A DNA stretch of 21,386 bases, taken from Didymodactylos carnosus (taxonomy: Eukaryota > Rotifera > Eurotatoria > Philodinida > Philodinidae). Both the position numbers and the translations under genes were made by a program. Shown piece after piece: positions 1 through 9,486 of this stretch (position 1 is the first letter of the stretch; each line of letters opens with the position of its first letter). The notes under the pieces are model-generated. The model was not told the origin of the DNA. It ran no database searches and worked only from the letters and a program-made list of their open reading frames with translations. The stretch is from assembly GCA_905250885.1 (NCBI GenBank), contig CAJNOQ010003109.1, positions 1 through 21,386 of the forward strand, in the 5' to 3' direction.

Positions 1-56
1 TTGTTTTGTTATATCTTTCATGATTTGTATTATCTTTTGTCTATTTCTATTTTCAG

Positions 57-152
57 GTGGTGTATTTTACATCATTATTTCCATATGCAGTTATTTTTAC
101 ATTAATTATACGCGGTGTCACACTACCAGGATCGAAGCTATTCTACGTATAA
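57..152 (+). pseudogene. SLC6 neurotransmitter-transporter exon, truncated
   Basis: A 31-codon reading starts right after a good 3' splice site (pyrimidine-rich tract ending TTTCAG at 51-56) and begins VVYFTSLFPYAVIF, continuing to LIIRGVTLPGSKLFYV and a TAA at 150-152. The blocks VVYFT, LFPY and RGVTLPG are hallmarks of transmembrane helix 5 and the following loop in sodium/chloride-coupled SLC6 transporters, which import amino acids or transmitter amines across the plasma membrane. The rest of the family sequence (long FYL..P loop and later helices) is not found before the next gene starts at 791. The codons GTA TAA at the end could instead be a GTATAA splice donor at 147, but I see no following exon. 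Family assignment is fairly secure; whether this is a broken copy or a gene with an unusual end cannot be told, since the 5' part lies outside the window. Confidence 0.6.
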
Positions 153-790
153 AAATATTCGCAATGGTATGTAATAAAACGTGTGAAACAAAACGGTGAT
201 TCAAGAATATCAAGATCCTGAGTACAAGAACTCAAGAAATTTCAAGATGTTCAACATCTTGGATTCTTTGAAGTTCTTAAATTTCTTACATTTTTCTTAC
301 CAAGATCTTGAGTCAATATTTTAGTTACAAGAAGCTTCACTAGGAAGTCGATTAGACAGCGGCGTAAGATTCAGTTTTTTGTTCAATATTGTTGATACAA
401 GTTTCGTAAGGATTCTAAGATATGAAAAGGTGCGGCAATGAAATTGAAGGAAAATTATTTTGTATGAGATCTGATATCGGCTGTTATGTTCTAATTTTGT
501 TGTACGTATCTAAGTTTAGTAAATTTAGTCTGAATTAGATGCTTGATTAAAAATGATCATTAATTTTTCAAAAATAGCAACTTTTCTACTACTTTCAAAG
601 TAAGTAATATGTTCATTATTAGTCAGTCACTTCTTTCTTATCTTGTAGTAAGAGAATACCGCTATTGACCAGTCTGACAATGCATGTGTAAAGGTAAATA
701 AATAATGCTGATAAATTTCACGAATACACAAAGAAATTATTTATGAAATAAAGCTAAAATAGTTTTGAAATCGATGAAAACACTTGTCCC
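153..790. other. Upstream spacer of the sphingomyelinase gene
   Basis: No coding region is visible. The stretch contains an imperfect 26-bp inverted repeat at 226-251 and 253-278, centred on a perfect palindrome of CAAGATGTT and AACATCTTG, with the related words CAAGATCCTGAGT and CAAGATCTTGAGT just outside it. The promoter and 5' UTR of the gene starting at 791 must lie here, but no clear TATA box or initiator can be singled out in such AT-rich sequence. Confidence 0.4.
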
Positions 791-2622
791 ATGCTTTTTA
801 AAGTCGTTTTGTGCGTTTTGCTCATATATGAGTTAGTTGATACTAAACCTCTTTTATCAGACAAATCGACTGTAAATGAGGCAACTTTTAAAGTATGGTT
901 GAGCAAGTTTCAAAATCTTCATCAGAATATTAATGTCCTCTTTTCCACATGTGACTATTGTAATGACGTATTGCCTTTCGCTCGAATATTAGTTGAAATT
1001 AAGGAATTTGATTATATTGAAAGTATTGGTAGAATACTCTGTGAACACATAGCAACAGTTGATACAACTGTTTGTTTTGGAATGATACATGAATACAAAC
1101 ATGTTTTAATCGAAATTTTACAAATTAGTACATTAACCAACAAAGAAATATGTGGTTTAGCATTCAATTGTGTAAAACAGTCAGATATTCCTATGTTAAA
1201 GTGGAACGTAACATTTCCAGATAAACCGAAGCCAGATCCAATTCCTCCTTTGCCACCTTCTCCCAGCGCTCCAACAACAAATGTGTTACATTTAACTGAC
1301 CTTCATATTGACTTTGAATATACGCCAGGATCGAACGCTGAATGTGGTCGACCATTGTGTTGTCGATCGGGATCGCCATCTGTCCTTGCCACGGGAGCAG
1401 GTTATTGGGGAGATTATCGAACATGCGATTTACCTTTGTGGACAGCAGAGGCAATATTTAATTACATCGCAAGAAACGAAGAATTTGACATTATTTATTT
1501 TACCGGCGACTTGCCACCTCACAACATCTGGAATCAATCTTATGAAGATCAATTGTATTCTCTTAATAGAATAACTGATATGTTGGCCACAATATTTCCG
1601 AATAAAAAGTTCTATCCAGCTGTAGGTAATCATGAAGCTTATCCCTCCGATTTATTTCCTACCTCGAACATTAAATCAGACAACATTTCATGGTTATACG
1701 ACGCACTAGCTAACAAATGGATTAATCAACTTGGCTTACCGAATGATACACGTTCGGATATATCATTGGGCGCATATTATACAACACTTATTAAACCTGG
1801 TCTACGACTTATTTCATTGAACACAAATTATTGTACACAATATAATTATTGGTTATTTATTAGTTCAAATGATCCACTCAATCAGTTACAATGGGTGTGT
1901 TAAACGTACTAGTCGTATTTTGATTTTTGAGTTTTATTTCATTTCAGCTTATTCAATGGTTACAATATGCTGAAGATAACGATGAAAAAGTGCACATTAT
2001 TGGACATATTCCACCTCCTTCTTGTTTAGCCGTTTATAGTTGGAACTATTATAAAATAATTAACCGATATGAGAATACCGTTACTGGTCAATTCTTTGGT
2101 CATACACATAATGATGAATTTATGATATTTTACGATGAACTGACAATGAAACGTCCAGTAAGATACTTAGTTTTCATAAAATAACTTATGATTATACTTA
2201 AAAAATTATAGGTTTCTGTGGCTTACGTAGCACCATCATTGACAAGTTATTCTTCAATGAATCCTGGCTATCGTATGTATTCAATTGATATGTCAAATAC
2301 ATCCTACGTTGTCGATCATCGAACAAACATTCTAAATTTAACTGCCACAAATTGGTTTAATAAAACTGTCTTTCTCGAAGAATATTCAGCTAGAAATGCT
2401 TATAACATGACAAATCTGTTCCCAAACGATTGGAATGATCTTGTTGAAAGAATGCAAAGGGATATTGATGGATCGTTAATCGAACGTGCTTATCAATATT
2501 TTACAAAATCTTTTGTTAACGGACAATGTGATCGTCCATGTCGATTGAATTTGATCAATTGCCATTTTAAAACGGCGCGATCGGAAGATACAACGTTTTG
2601 CACTACCGAAAAAAGACACTAG
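791..2622 (+). CDS. Acid sphingomyelinase-like phosphodiesterase (SMPD1 family), three exons
   Basis: Exons 791-1894, 1948-2157 and 2212-2622 join in phase 0 to give 574 residues, a little shorter than human SMPD1 (about 630). Family members hydrolyse sphingomyelin to ceramide and phosphocholine in lysosomes or outside the cell. Residues 1-18 form a hydrophobic signal peptide. A saposin B domain (54-127) keeps six cysteines (54, 57, 84, 95, 121, 127). A proline-rich linker (143-161) leads to the metallophosphatase domain: D170 and H172 in LTDLHID, D240 in FTGD, N280-H281 in VGNHE, H388 in HIIGHIPP, and H420/H422 in FFGHTH, so all expected zinc ligands are present. The C-terminal part (439-574) has the APS..Y...NPGYR block and a cysteine-rich tail typical of the family. 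Several N-glycosylation sequons (for example NQS, NIS, NMT) fit a secreted protein. The start chosen is the first ATG giving the signal peptide. It appears intact. Confidence 0.93.
1895..1947 (+). other. Intron 1 of the sphingomyelinase gene (53 nt)
   Basis: Donor GTGTGT follows the TGG codon of QLQW; the acceptor is TTTCATTTCAG. Removing it joins QLQW directly to [20 protein letters not shown], the continuous order seen in the family; without splicing the frame stops after two codons. Phase 0. Confidence 0.9.
2158..2211 (+). other. Intron 2 of the sphingomyelinase gene (54 nt)
   Basis: Donor GTAAGA follows MKRP; the acceptor is AAATTATAG. Splicing restores [13 protein letters not shown], matching the family order RP.aVA..APS. 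The two introns have nearly the same very small size, which tells something of the genome's usual intron length. Confidence 0.9.
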
Positions 2623-5023
2623 AAGCTTTATCGCTACACTAAATATTGATTTAAACTTTGAAGATTTCATCACTTGATCTATACAGCTGTTTTTAAGAAT
2701 ATTTTTGCAGTATTCTCCAAGAAAGTCAGATGGTTGGGTTATAGTGGATTTAAACGCTGGTAAAGACGAATGCAGTCGAAGAAAATTCCGAAATGACATG
2801 CACAGATCTATGGTTTTCTTCTGAACGGGGAAAGATTGATATGCCATCAAAGAGCTATCTGTCTATGAAAAAAAGGTCCGAATTGCAGATTTGCCATGAT
2901 GAACTCCGTTGGACAAAATCCGAAAGGTTTTTGTTTCAATTCAAGGTTTTCTTCTAAAAATACATTGTAATTCCTTTCATTTGCCTTTCTAAAAAGCGGC
3001 TTAAATGTGTAAATCTGTTCAGACATCGCGCTCCAGTGTGCCCGTGACCCAATGTACTTTTCTAAGTACGGAGCCGTATTTTCACCTTTAAATTTAGTGT
3101 GAAAGAGTTTGAGAAATAATTTTCAAAAATCGCTTGACAAATATTCTCAAAAAATTAGCCTTGACCATGTCACATTCTAAAGTAAAGTTGAATTTCCATG
3201 TTGGTGTGAACTATCATTGAGAACGCTACTCGTTTTGGTAATAGATGATCAGCACATTATTTGTTTCATTAGCTTTCAGTATATGTCTTATGTTGTGTTG
3301 TTTGTATTATTGCTGCCGATTGCGTGATTAAGGTCCAAGAAGTGCAGAAATTTCCACTGCGTAAACATATCGTTACCGTTGTCTCAGTGTTAAGATCATT
3401 GGCATTCATTACCTTTAACTGTGCATAAAGTAAAACAAATGATTTGACATTAAAACTACATGATGATATACAAAATAAATAGCAGTTAAGCGGGCAAAAC
3501 TCCAGACAACGACATGGGCTGCAATGCACGCATATGAACGGCTATTTTATGCGATGAATTAAAAATGACCAATTTTTCTTGTTATTCTTATTTTTCTCTA
3601 AATTTTCTAACATTTAATAAATATATGATACAAGAAACAATGTTTATTTTGGGGAAATATAATCAGAACTGTGCAAGTTCACCTCACCTGACGAATTTTG
3701 AAAGCGTCTTTAAGATGCCGTGCTGACTTGGAAAGTTTTTATAGATGCAGGAAATTTCTATTCCTTTTAGAAAGCAACGATACAAAGAAAAGAGCATTTT
3801 GGACGTCAGATCGAAAATTCCAGACGCTACAAACGCCAGAGTTAAAAGCGCTGACGTTTAAAACGGTGGAGTGATTTCTAATAAGTCATCAAGTGTAATA
3901 ACTCAAAACCTCGTACTTTAACCGTCCGGATTTTGACCCTTACGATTAAAACGTTAATTTTTATCATCCAAACTTAATAATCATACGTTTCGGGCGTCAT
4001 GTCACACATGTTATCAATGGACATGGAAAGTCATGACCCGACGCTTTGAAACGTAGTGTTACGACGCTAAGAGCATAGTTATTTCTGACAGTGCTAAAAT
4101 TGGATTTTCGAATGGATCTTGTAAATTCAAAACATCTTTCATTCAAACCGCTATATTGTGTTTAGAAAATGACAAACTCCACTTCGTACACGTTCCACAA
4201 GCTTCTATACGGCTTGTGTAACGCGACGCTTCGTTGATTAAATTGTTAAAAATTTTTTATTATCTGAGAGCCGATATGAGCACATCACTAGATGCAGTTT
4301 TTCGCGCTGATTACGAATCCGTCCTCCTTAGCAAATAAAAATAAAACTTTTAGTGAAATAATTTTAATTTAAACATTTTGAACTAGAAACCTTTTTTAAA
4401 AAATTTAAAACTTATACCATTCGATAGAAAATTATATTCTCTACAAAATGGCTCATTTTTTTCGACAATTCGACTTTAGAAACAAAACTTATGCCTTTTC
4501 GATGTTTCAAGGTTACAGTCAAGTTTAAAAACCTGAAAAAAAATTTTCAACTTTATTTTTCTATGGTAAATATAAAAATCAAATTTTTTGGAGGACGTTA
4601 AGTGCATTCACCGACACAAAAGTGTGTCACGTCGTCACGAAAATGTCACGCTGTCACATTTATTTATTGACATTTATTAGCGAGGGAAAGGCTTTGAAAG
4701 AAAATTTTTTTAATACTGGATAGCTCCTAAGCTTCTCTAAAATGTTCGCTCTAGACAGTTTCCATTTGCTCAAGTAGTTCTGCAGGAAATTAACGTTTAG
4801 TTGGATGTACTCGCGATTTAGGGCCTTTTTCTGTTACGTCCATCACGCGCCGAATATTCTTTCCAAAGGCCGTAAATATTACCCAAATTTTCTCATTTTT
4901 TTACCAGAGACAGAGGACAGTGAACTGCACAAAATGGCGGTAGAATCATCCTTCTGTCTCTTATAGTTCCTATAAAAATTGAGAATTACTATATCAAAAA
5001 TGTTACACCGTTACGTTTGGACA
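2623..5023. other. Long stretch without a recognisable gene
   Basis: All reading frames here are short, and none shows a known domain or compositional sign of coding. Things visible: a small hairpin GTACTT/AAGTAC near 3055-3070; several GACGCT or GACGTC words between 3780 and 4080; a cluster of GTCACG/GTCAC words at 4625-4660; and one copy of a diverged dispersed repeat near 4250-4345 (listed separately). No AATAAA was noticed in the 200 bases after the sphingomyelinase stop. Confidence 0.4.
4250..4345 (+). repeat. Diverged dispersed repeat, copy A
   Basis: The 28-nt core at 4291-4318 (starting GATGCAGTTTTTCGCGCTGA) matches the core at 19967-19994 at 24 of 28 positions. The differences are three transitions (G/A, G/A, C/T) and one A/C change. 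Weaker similarity extends outward on both sides, including a run of T followed by ATCT upstream and an AATAAAAAT tract downstream. No open frame is shared. It is probably a fragment of an old interspersed repeat; the family is unknown to me. Confidence 0.45.
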
Positions 5024-5097
5024 AGCCGTATAGTCTAGTGGGTGACGATGTAGGCTACTGACAAACCTAAGTGCACGGGTTCAATTCTCGTTAGAAG
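5024..5097 (+). ncRNA. tRNA-like Pol III unit (tRNA pseudogene or SINE head)
   Basis: The internal promoter of a tRNA gene is present in full: A box TAGTCTAGTGG at 5031-5041 and B box GGTTCAATTCT at 5078-5088, at normal spacing. The T arm folds (ACGGG, loop TTCAATT, CTCGT), and the D arm has a three-pair stem GTC/GAC. The acceptor ends do not pair well, and the anticodon arm gives only TAGG/CCTA around an 11-nt loop, so it is not a sound tRNA. A TTTTT run at 5107-5111 would end Pol III transcription. This is what a decayed tRNA gene or the head of a tRNA-derived SINE looks like; the bases downstream show no clear SINE tail. Confidence 0.55.
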
Positions 5098-5106
5098 CGA
5101 AGTCTG

Positions 5107-5111
5107 TTTTT
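5107..5111 (+). terminator. T5 run, candidate Pol III terminator
   Basis: Five thymines lie 10 bases past the end of the tRNA-like fold, the usual place for RNA polymerase III termination. In AT-rich DNA the run alone means little; its position after the A and B boxes is what supports it. Confidence 0.4.
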
Positions 5112-7148
5112 CTAAAGATGTTCCATGTGTCTTTTTCTCTCAGTCTTAAAATAACGTAACTGTATAACAGCTGTATATTGTAACGATTATTTCTAATCTT
5201 TTTTATTTGTTCTGTCTTTCTGTTACATGCCCTGTATAGACTATATAACACATCGTAGTTATTTTATTTTTGTCTTCTCCCATCTCATTCTTTGGCCATC
5301 TCTCTTTGTTTAGTAGTTAATAGAATATTCTGGCTTGTTTTTCTATGGTCAAAATCTGAAATTGCTGTGTACAATAGTTCTTTTACAGTAAAATAAAATG
5401 TTGCAAAATGCGTTTTGGAAAATTTTTCTTAAGATTGCCTGCCAGTATAGGACATGGTATTTAAATATCCGACTCAAGGAACTTTTCAGAAAAGGCTTAA
5501 AAGGGACCATATATTGCTAATCAAGCCGAAAAAGTGGTCCAGCAGAACACGGAGGCTTTGAGGTTTTTCATGAAGGTTTCTGGAAAACCTTAAACTAATG
5601 TCCAGCTGAAATTCACCTTTTTTGTCTTCAATTATGGTTTATGAGCTGTCCTGAGCGTTTCCTGAAGTTTCCTTGAGTCAGCATGAGATTTGACCGAGAT
5701 ATAGGGATTTTAATTTTTGCTGGTAACAGGCGAAAAATCGGTTTTTCACAAAATGCATCTGGTTATTTTCATTTCTACACAAAAACAAATGTTGCCACTA
5801 TCCTCAGCGTAGTCAATTACCTATATTCCATGGCATTTCGAGATTCCCAAAGATGTCTGCTCGGAGATAGACACGTGCTCGGTGAAAGGGAGCCCTGTCC
5901 GAAAGACGATAGCTGGAGAGCTGTGACTTGCATAATTTTGTAGAGTAACGTCCGAACTAACTACGTATGCAGAAAAATTACTAACATTGTATGTTAGTTT
6001 TCTCAGAACGGAGATGGTTTTCCAAAGATCCTCTGAAAAATCGGACTTCCAGAAAATTTTGAGATAAGTTTCTGCTTACAAAAACATATCTTAAGATTTT
6101 AGCAATATGATGGTGAAAGCCGCAGGTCTCTATCTCATTCCTATCAAAAGTTATTCAAAAAACAACCGTGCATCATGACTTCTGGCGCCGATAGTAACTA
6201 TAGTAGCTGTTAATAATACAGCAAAACATTTGAAAAGTGGATTGAAAGGATGACATAGAGTATCGAACATCGTGGTGACCACCTCTGACATTTGCTGAAA
6301 ATAGATCAGTGGAATGTCTTTTTTATGAATAAATACGAGAAAATGACAGAACTTTTTGACGTATACGTATTCCCTTTTTTAAGTATTGTTTTTGTTCTCT
6401 TTTCTTCGAAATTTGTCTACTTCGAATATCCATCACCTGAAGGCGAAAAACAAACTTCTATATATATATCTTCATCGATACACTTTCTTTCTTTTACTTT
6501 TTTTCCGCGATATTGGAAAAAAATACTTAACATCCATCTAGATGACAGGTCTAGTTTTCTTGGAATAAAAATGATACAAATCTGGTTTAGCTATATAAAA
6601 GGGTAGACGCTTCATTCTTTTGCTCTATACATTGTATTGTAAATGAATTGAAGGTCTTACACGTCATGGCTTTATTTTACTGGGTGAGCTAAAAACCCGT
6701 TTGAAAATTCATCTAATTTCGAAAATGTTTACATGGATCAGCTGATGGTATGAATTTACTATAGTTTTCTTGAAGTCATCTAATCTAATTGCTCTTATTG
6801 ATCAAAATCGATATGAGATTAGTAAAACATATTTCATAGAATGTGATTGAATTTGTAGATTAAACTTAGAAAGGTTGTGTTTTATTAAGCAGAAAAAAAT
6901 GGCAAAATAAGCGTAAAAATTGTTCTATTTTCAATAGTATTGACTAAACTAAAGACTTTTCACTGATCGAGACGAGAGACGTTCTTCTCTTTGACTATGG
7001 CAGACGTTTGTTTCTTGTGGATGAATTTATTTTAAAATTATTTGTGATCTTTTACTTTTCATGTGAAATTATCCACACTATCATGCGTTTCCATTGCAGA
7101 GAATAAAACCCAAAAAAGACAATGTTATGAAACTTAGTTTATTAATTC
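5112..7148. other. Spacer without a recognisable gene
   Basis: The open frames here (longest 104 codons at 6292-6606, another of 86 codons at 5683-5943) lack known motifs and sit in AT-rich sequence where such lengths arise by chance. A perfect small hairpin ACTAACAT/ATGTTAGT lies near 5980-6000. No RNA gene or mobile-element protein was seen. Confidence 0.4.
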
Positions 7149-7350
7149 TATCGGGTGGTTCAGATACAATGGGTGCTTGTTTATTACCTATTTTTCTCCA
7201 TATAGTTTCAACCTTTTTGGAATTTTTTTATTAAAAGATGTGCCGTGAAAGTCTTAACAAAGCCATATCTAAACTTTAATTTCAGGACTTCAGTCAAGAA
7301 ACCACGCAAATCATACGAAAGGAGACAAAAAACTGAAAACTTTGTAAATT
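7149..7350 (+). repeat. Left long inverted arm
   Basis: Inverted partner of about 7890-8092. The outer part TCGGGTGGTTCAG and inner blocks such as AGATGTGCCGTGAAA and CTTTAATTTCAGGACTTCA recur in reverse complement in the right arm. Similarity fades near the AAACTTTGTAAATTT stretch at about 7338-7350. Confidence 0.75.
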
Positions 7351-8090
7351 TGATATTTTTTTCGACTTGAACTTTTTTCTTCTGCTATTATTTCCGTAAA
7401 AAAGTGCAGTAGAAGTGAGAACGCAATTCTTTGTGTACTTTTGAATGTGCTCTTTCCGGTGGTCTGTAAAAAACGTTTTTTAGAGCAGATGGTGTGCTGG
7501 AGAACGAAGTTTTAAAAATATGTCGGAAATTGACAACCTCACATTTCCAACAATGTGTCCAAACAAGAAACGGAAAATATGATCGAAATTTTGATTTTGC
7601 AGTTAGGTACAGAAGAGCAATAATTTTAGATCAAAACAAAACAAACCCGATCGAAAAATCTTTTGTTTCGATGGAGTTATGGGACCTTTACTGAAAGCAC
7701 CACTAGACTCAGAATTTAAAAAATTAATGAAAAAATGCGTGACAGCCGACCGAAAAATGATTATTTCTCAGTGGGTTTTGGTGCGAAAAAAATGTGAATT
7801 ATAGCTAAAAGATGGAGCGAAGTCAGGACTACATAATGGCTGATTCAGGTTTTCTTACTTTCAAAACCTTAACACAAGAAATCGCTTTTGAGTTTAGAAA
7901 GTTTGCATTTTTTTCTCCTTTCGTATAATTTGCGTAGTTTTCTTGATTGAAGTCCTGAAATTAAAGTTTAGGTATGGCTTTGTTAAGAATTTCACGGCAC
8001 ATCTTTTAGTAAAAAAAATTTCAAAAAAGTTGAAACTGTATGGAGAAAAACAGATAACAAACAAGCACCCATTGTATCTGGACCACCTGA
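7151..8090. mobile_element. Mariner-type non-autonomous element with long inverted arms
   Basis: The left arm (7151 to about 7350) and the reverse complement of the right arm (about 7890 to 8090) align along their whole length with only scattered substitutions, leaving a spacer of roughly 540 bases. The ends read TCGGGTGGTTCAGATACAAT on the left and TCAGGTGGTCCAGATACAAT read inward from the right, and each end is flanked by TA (7149-7150 and 8091-8092), the target duplication made by Tc1/mariner transposases. No transposase is recognisable in the arms or spacer, so this is best read as a non-autonomous (MITE-like) copy. Its right end lies about 110 bases before the kinase start at 8200. The arms would pair into a long hairpin if transcribed. 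Confidence 0.75.
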
Positions 8091-8092
8091 TA
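7890..8092 (-). repeat. Right long inverted arm
   Basis: Reverse-complement partner of 7149-7350; it ends GGACCACCTGA followed by TA. The 69-codon open frame that runs across it (7943-8152) is simply the antisense of a repeat arm and shows no domain. Confidence 0.75.
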
Positions 8093-8199
8093 AAAGGGCG
8101 TTTCCAAGACTATAAAGAGTTATTAATTATGCCGAGAGTGAGCATTGTATAGCCTCAAAGAAAAAATCTTTTCAGGAATCGTAGAGACTGATACCAGTA

Positions 8200-9486
8200 A
8201 TGATCATAATTTTCAAGTGTGTACTTCTAGATAAGATAAGTAACAATCAGATAATGCCTGAATTACAATCGGTTGAACCATCCATTGTTCAACGTTGCTT
8301 GACATTTCAAACTGTGGGAACATACTTAATACGATATTTGTGCAAAAACGATGAATTAACATCATTTATCCAACCGTCACTTACTTCAACATGTACAGTG
8401 AACAATTGTATTGTATTTTCAGTAAGATGTGATGAATCGCTTCATAAATGTCGTGTTATACACTATCGTATACCAGTTAACGATACAAATCTAAAACCAG
8501 AATATTTAACCCAACTCGTCGGATATTACAATAAAAATGTAACACAAGTGATGAGTGCATACTGGACGCATTTAGAAAAAGAATTGATAATCTCGAAATC
8601 ATTGGTGGATAAAGACAAATGGCGAATTGATATAAGAAAGTTTGGCATGGGTGTTTGGATAGGAGCAGGTAAACACAATTCAAGTGTTTGCAAACAAACG
8701 TCGAATAAACACCAACTCAATGTATTCATTAAACGTTATCTTAAAGAAAAAAAAGATCTGATGTATTGTTTTAATAATGAATTTAAAATGTTAAAAGACT
8801 TATGCTATTTTCCCATCGTACAGTTATACGGTCAATGGTCGGATGATAAATATCATTATTTAATTTTAGCCGATGGTGGAAAAGATCTTTTATCTTATTG
8901 TCCGTTGAAAGCACATACACAGAAATCAGCGATGAGACGTGTAGCCAATATCGGATTTCAAATATCGAATGCTATGATATATTTAGAAAAATGTCTTATT
9001 GTTCATCGAGATTTGACAGCCTCAAACGTATTAGTTGATAAATACGGATTCATACGAATTGCAGATTTTGGTCACTCTATGAAATTACAAGAGGGAAAAA
9101 ATAATTTCACGAAAAGTACGGAAAAATTTCAATATCGATGGTTAGCACCCGAATGTTTGCCGTTTCCTGTAGAAACTAAAGAAATTAGTCATCAGCAATA
9201 TAATAATTATCCAATATTTTCTTCAAAATCAGATGTTTGGTCGCTCGGTATCACACTCATACAGCTAATGATTGACCAACCAAAAAAACCCTATTTCGAT
9301 ATTGATCAAGATATAAAACTAGTTGAGTATGTTAAAATAAATAGACTAACCCACAAATGTCCTACAATATGTTCATATGATATGTACTTAGTACTGAAAC
9401 AATGTTGGGCATACGATTCAAAAGACAGGATAACATTTCAATCATTACAGCAGAAAATGTTCCAATTAGAAAAAATTCATAAATGA
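8200..9486 (+). CDS. SH2-tyrosine kinase-like protein, degenerate
   Basis: This is a single open frame of 428 codons from the ATG at 8200; the second ATG at residue 19 is an equally good start. Residues 38-115 resemble an SH2 domain (VGTYLIR, then VFSVR, VIHYRI and LTQLVGYY), but its usual first strand and WYHG element are missing. The kinase domain follows a W-x-I entry (141-143). It has K178 in NVFIK, E194 in the C helix, HRDLTASN (269-276), DFG (289-291), APE (316-318) and SDVWSLG (344-350). Catalytic lysine, aspartates and asparagine are therefore kept. The glycine loop is abnormal: only FGMGVWIG remains where LGxGxFGxVxxG is expected, and the distance from W141 is short. The catalytic loop lacks the AAR/RAA of ordinary tyrosine kinases. 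It could be a weakly active kinase or a pseudokinase. There are no introns. A TTTTCAG at 8169-8175 might be an acceptor, but every frame directly after it soon stops. Upstream exons may have been lost near the repeat element ending at 8090. Confidence 0.8.
   Translation: MIIIFKCVLLDKISNNQIMPELQSVEPSIVQRCLTFQTVGTYLIRYLCKNDELTSFIQPSLTSTCTVNNCIVFSVRCDESLHKCRVIHYRIPVNDTNLKPEYLTQLVGYYNKNVTQVMSAYWTHLEKELIISKSLVDKDKWRIDIRKFGMGVWIGAGKHNSSVCKQTSNKHQLNVFIKRYLKEKKDLMYCFNNEFKMLKDLCYFPIVQLYGQWSDDKYHYLILADGGKDLLSYCPLKAHTQKSAMRRVANIGFQISNAMIYLEKCLIVHRDLTASNVLVDKYGFIRIADFGHSMKLQEGKNNFTKSTEKFQYRWLAPECLPFPVETKEISHQQYNNYPIFSSKSDVWSLGITLIQLMIDQPKKPYFDIDQDIKLVEYVKINRLTHKCPTICSYDMYLVLKQCWAYDSKDRITFQSLQQKMFQLEKIHK

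Noticed and set aside
1191-1454. Minus-strand open frame of 87 codons (and others at 1430-1633 and 2476-2850)
   Set aside because: Antisense to conserved sphingomyelinase exons; no domain of their own.
5024-5097. A functional tRNA gene
   Set aside because: Acceptor stem does not pair and the anticodon stem is four pairs around an 11-base loop.
5683-5943. 86-codon plus-strand frame
   Set aside because: No recognisable motif and no splice context; kept only as a note in the spacer.
6292-6606. 104-codon frame rich in F, Y and S
   Set aside because: No domain, no support from context; length expected by chance in AT-rich DNA.
8477-8729. Minus-strand frames inside the kinase gene
   Set aside because: Shadows of the plus-strand kinase coding sequence.
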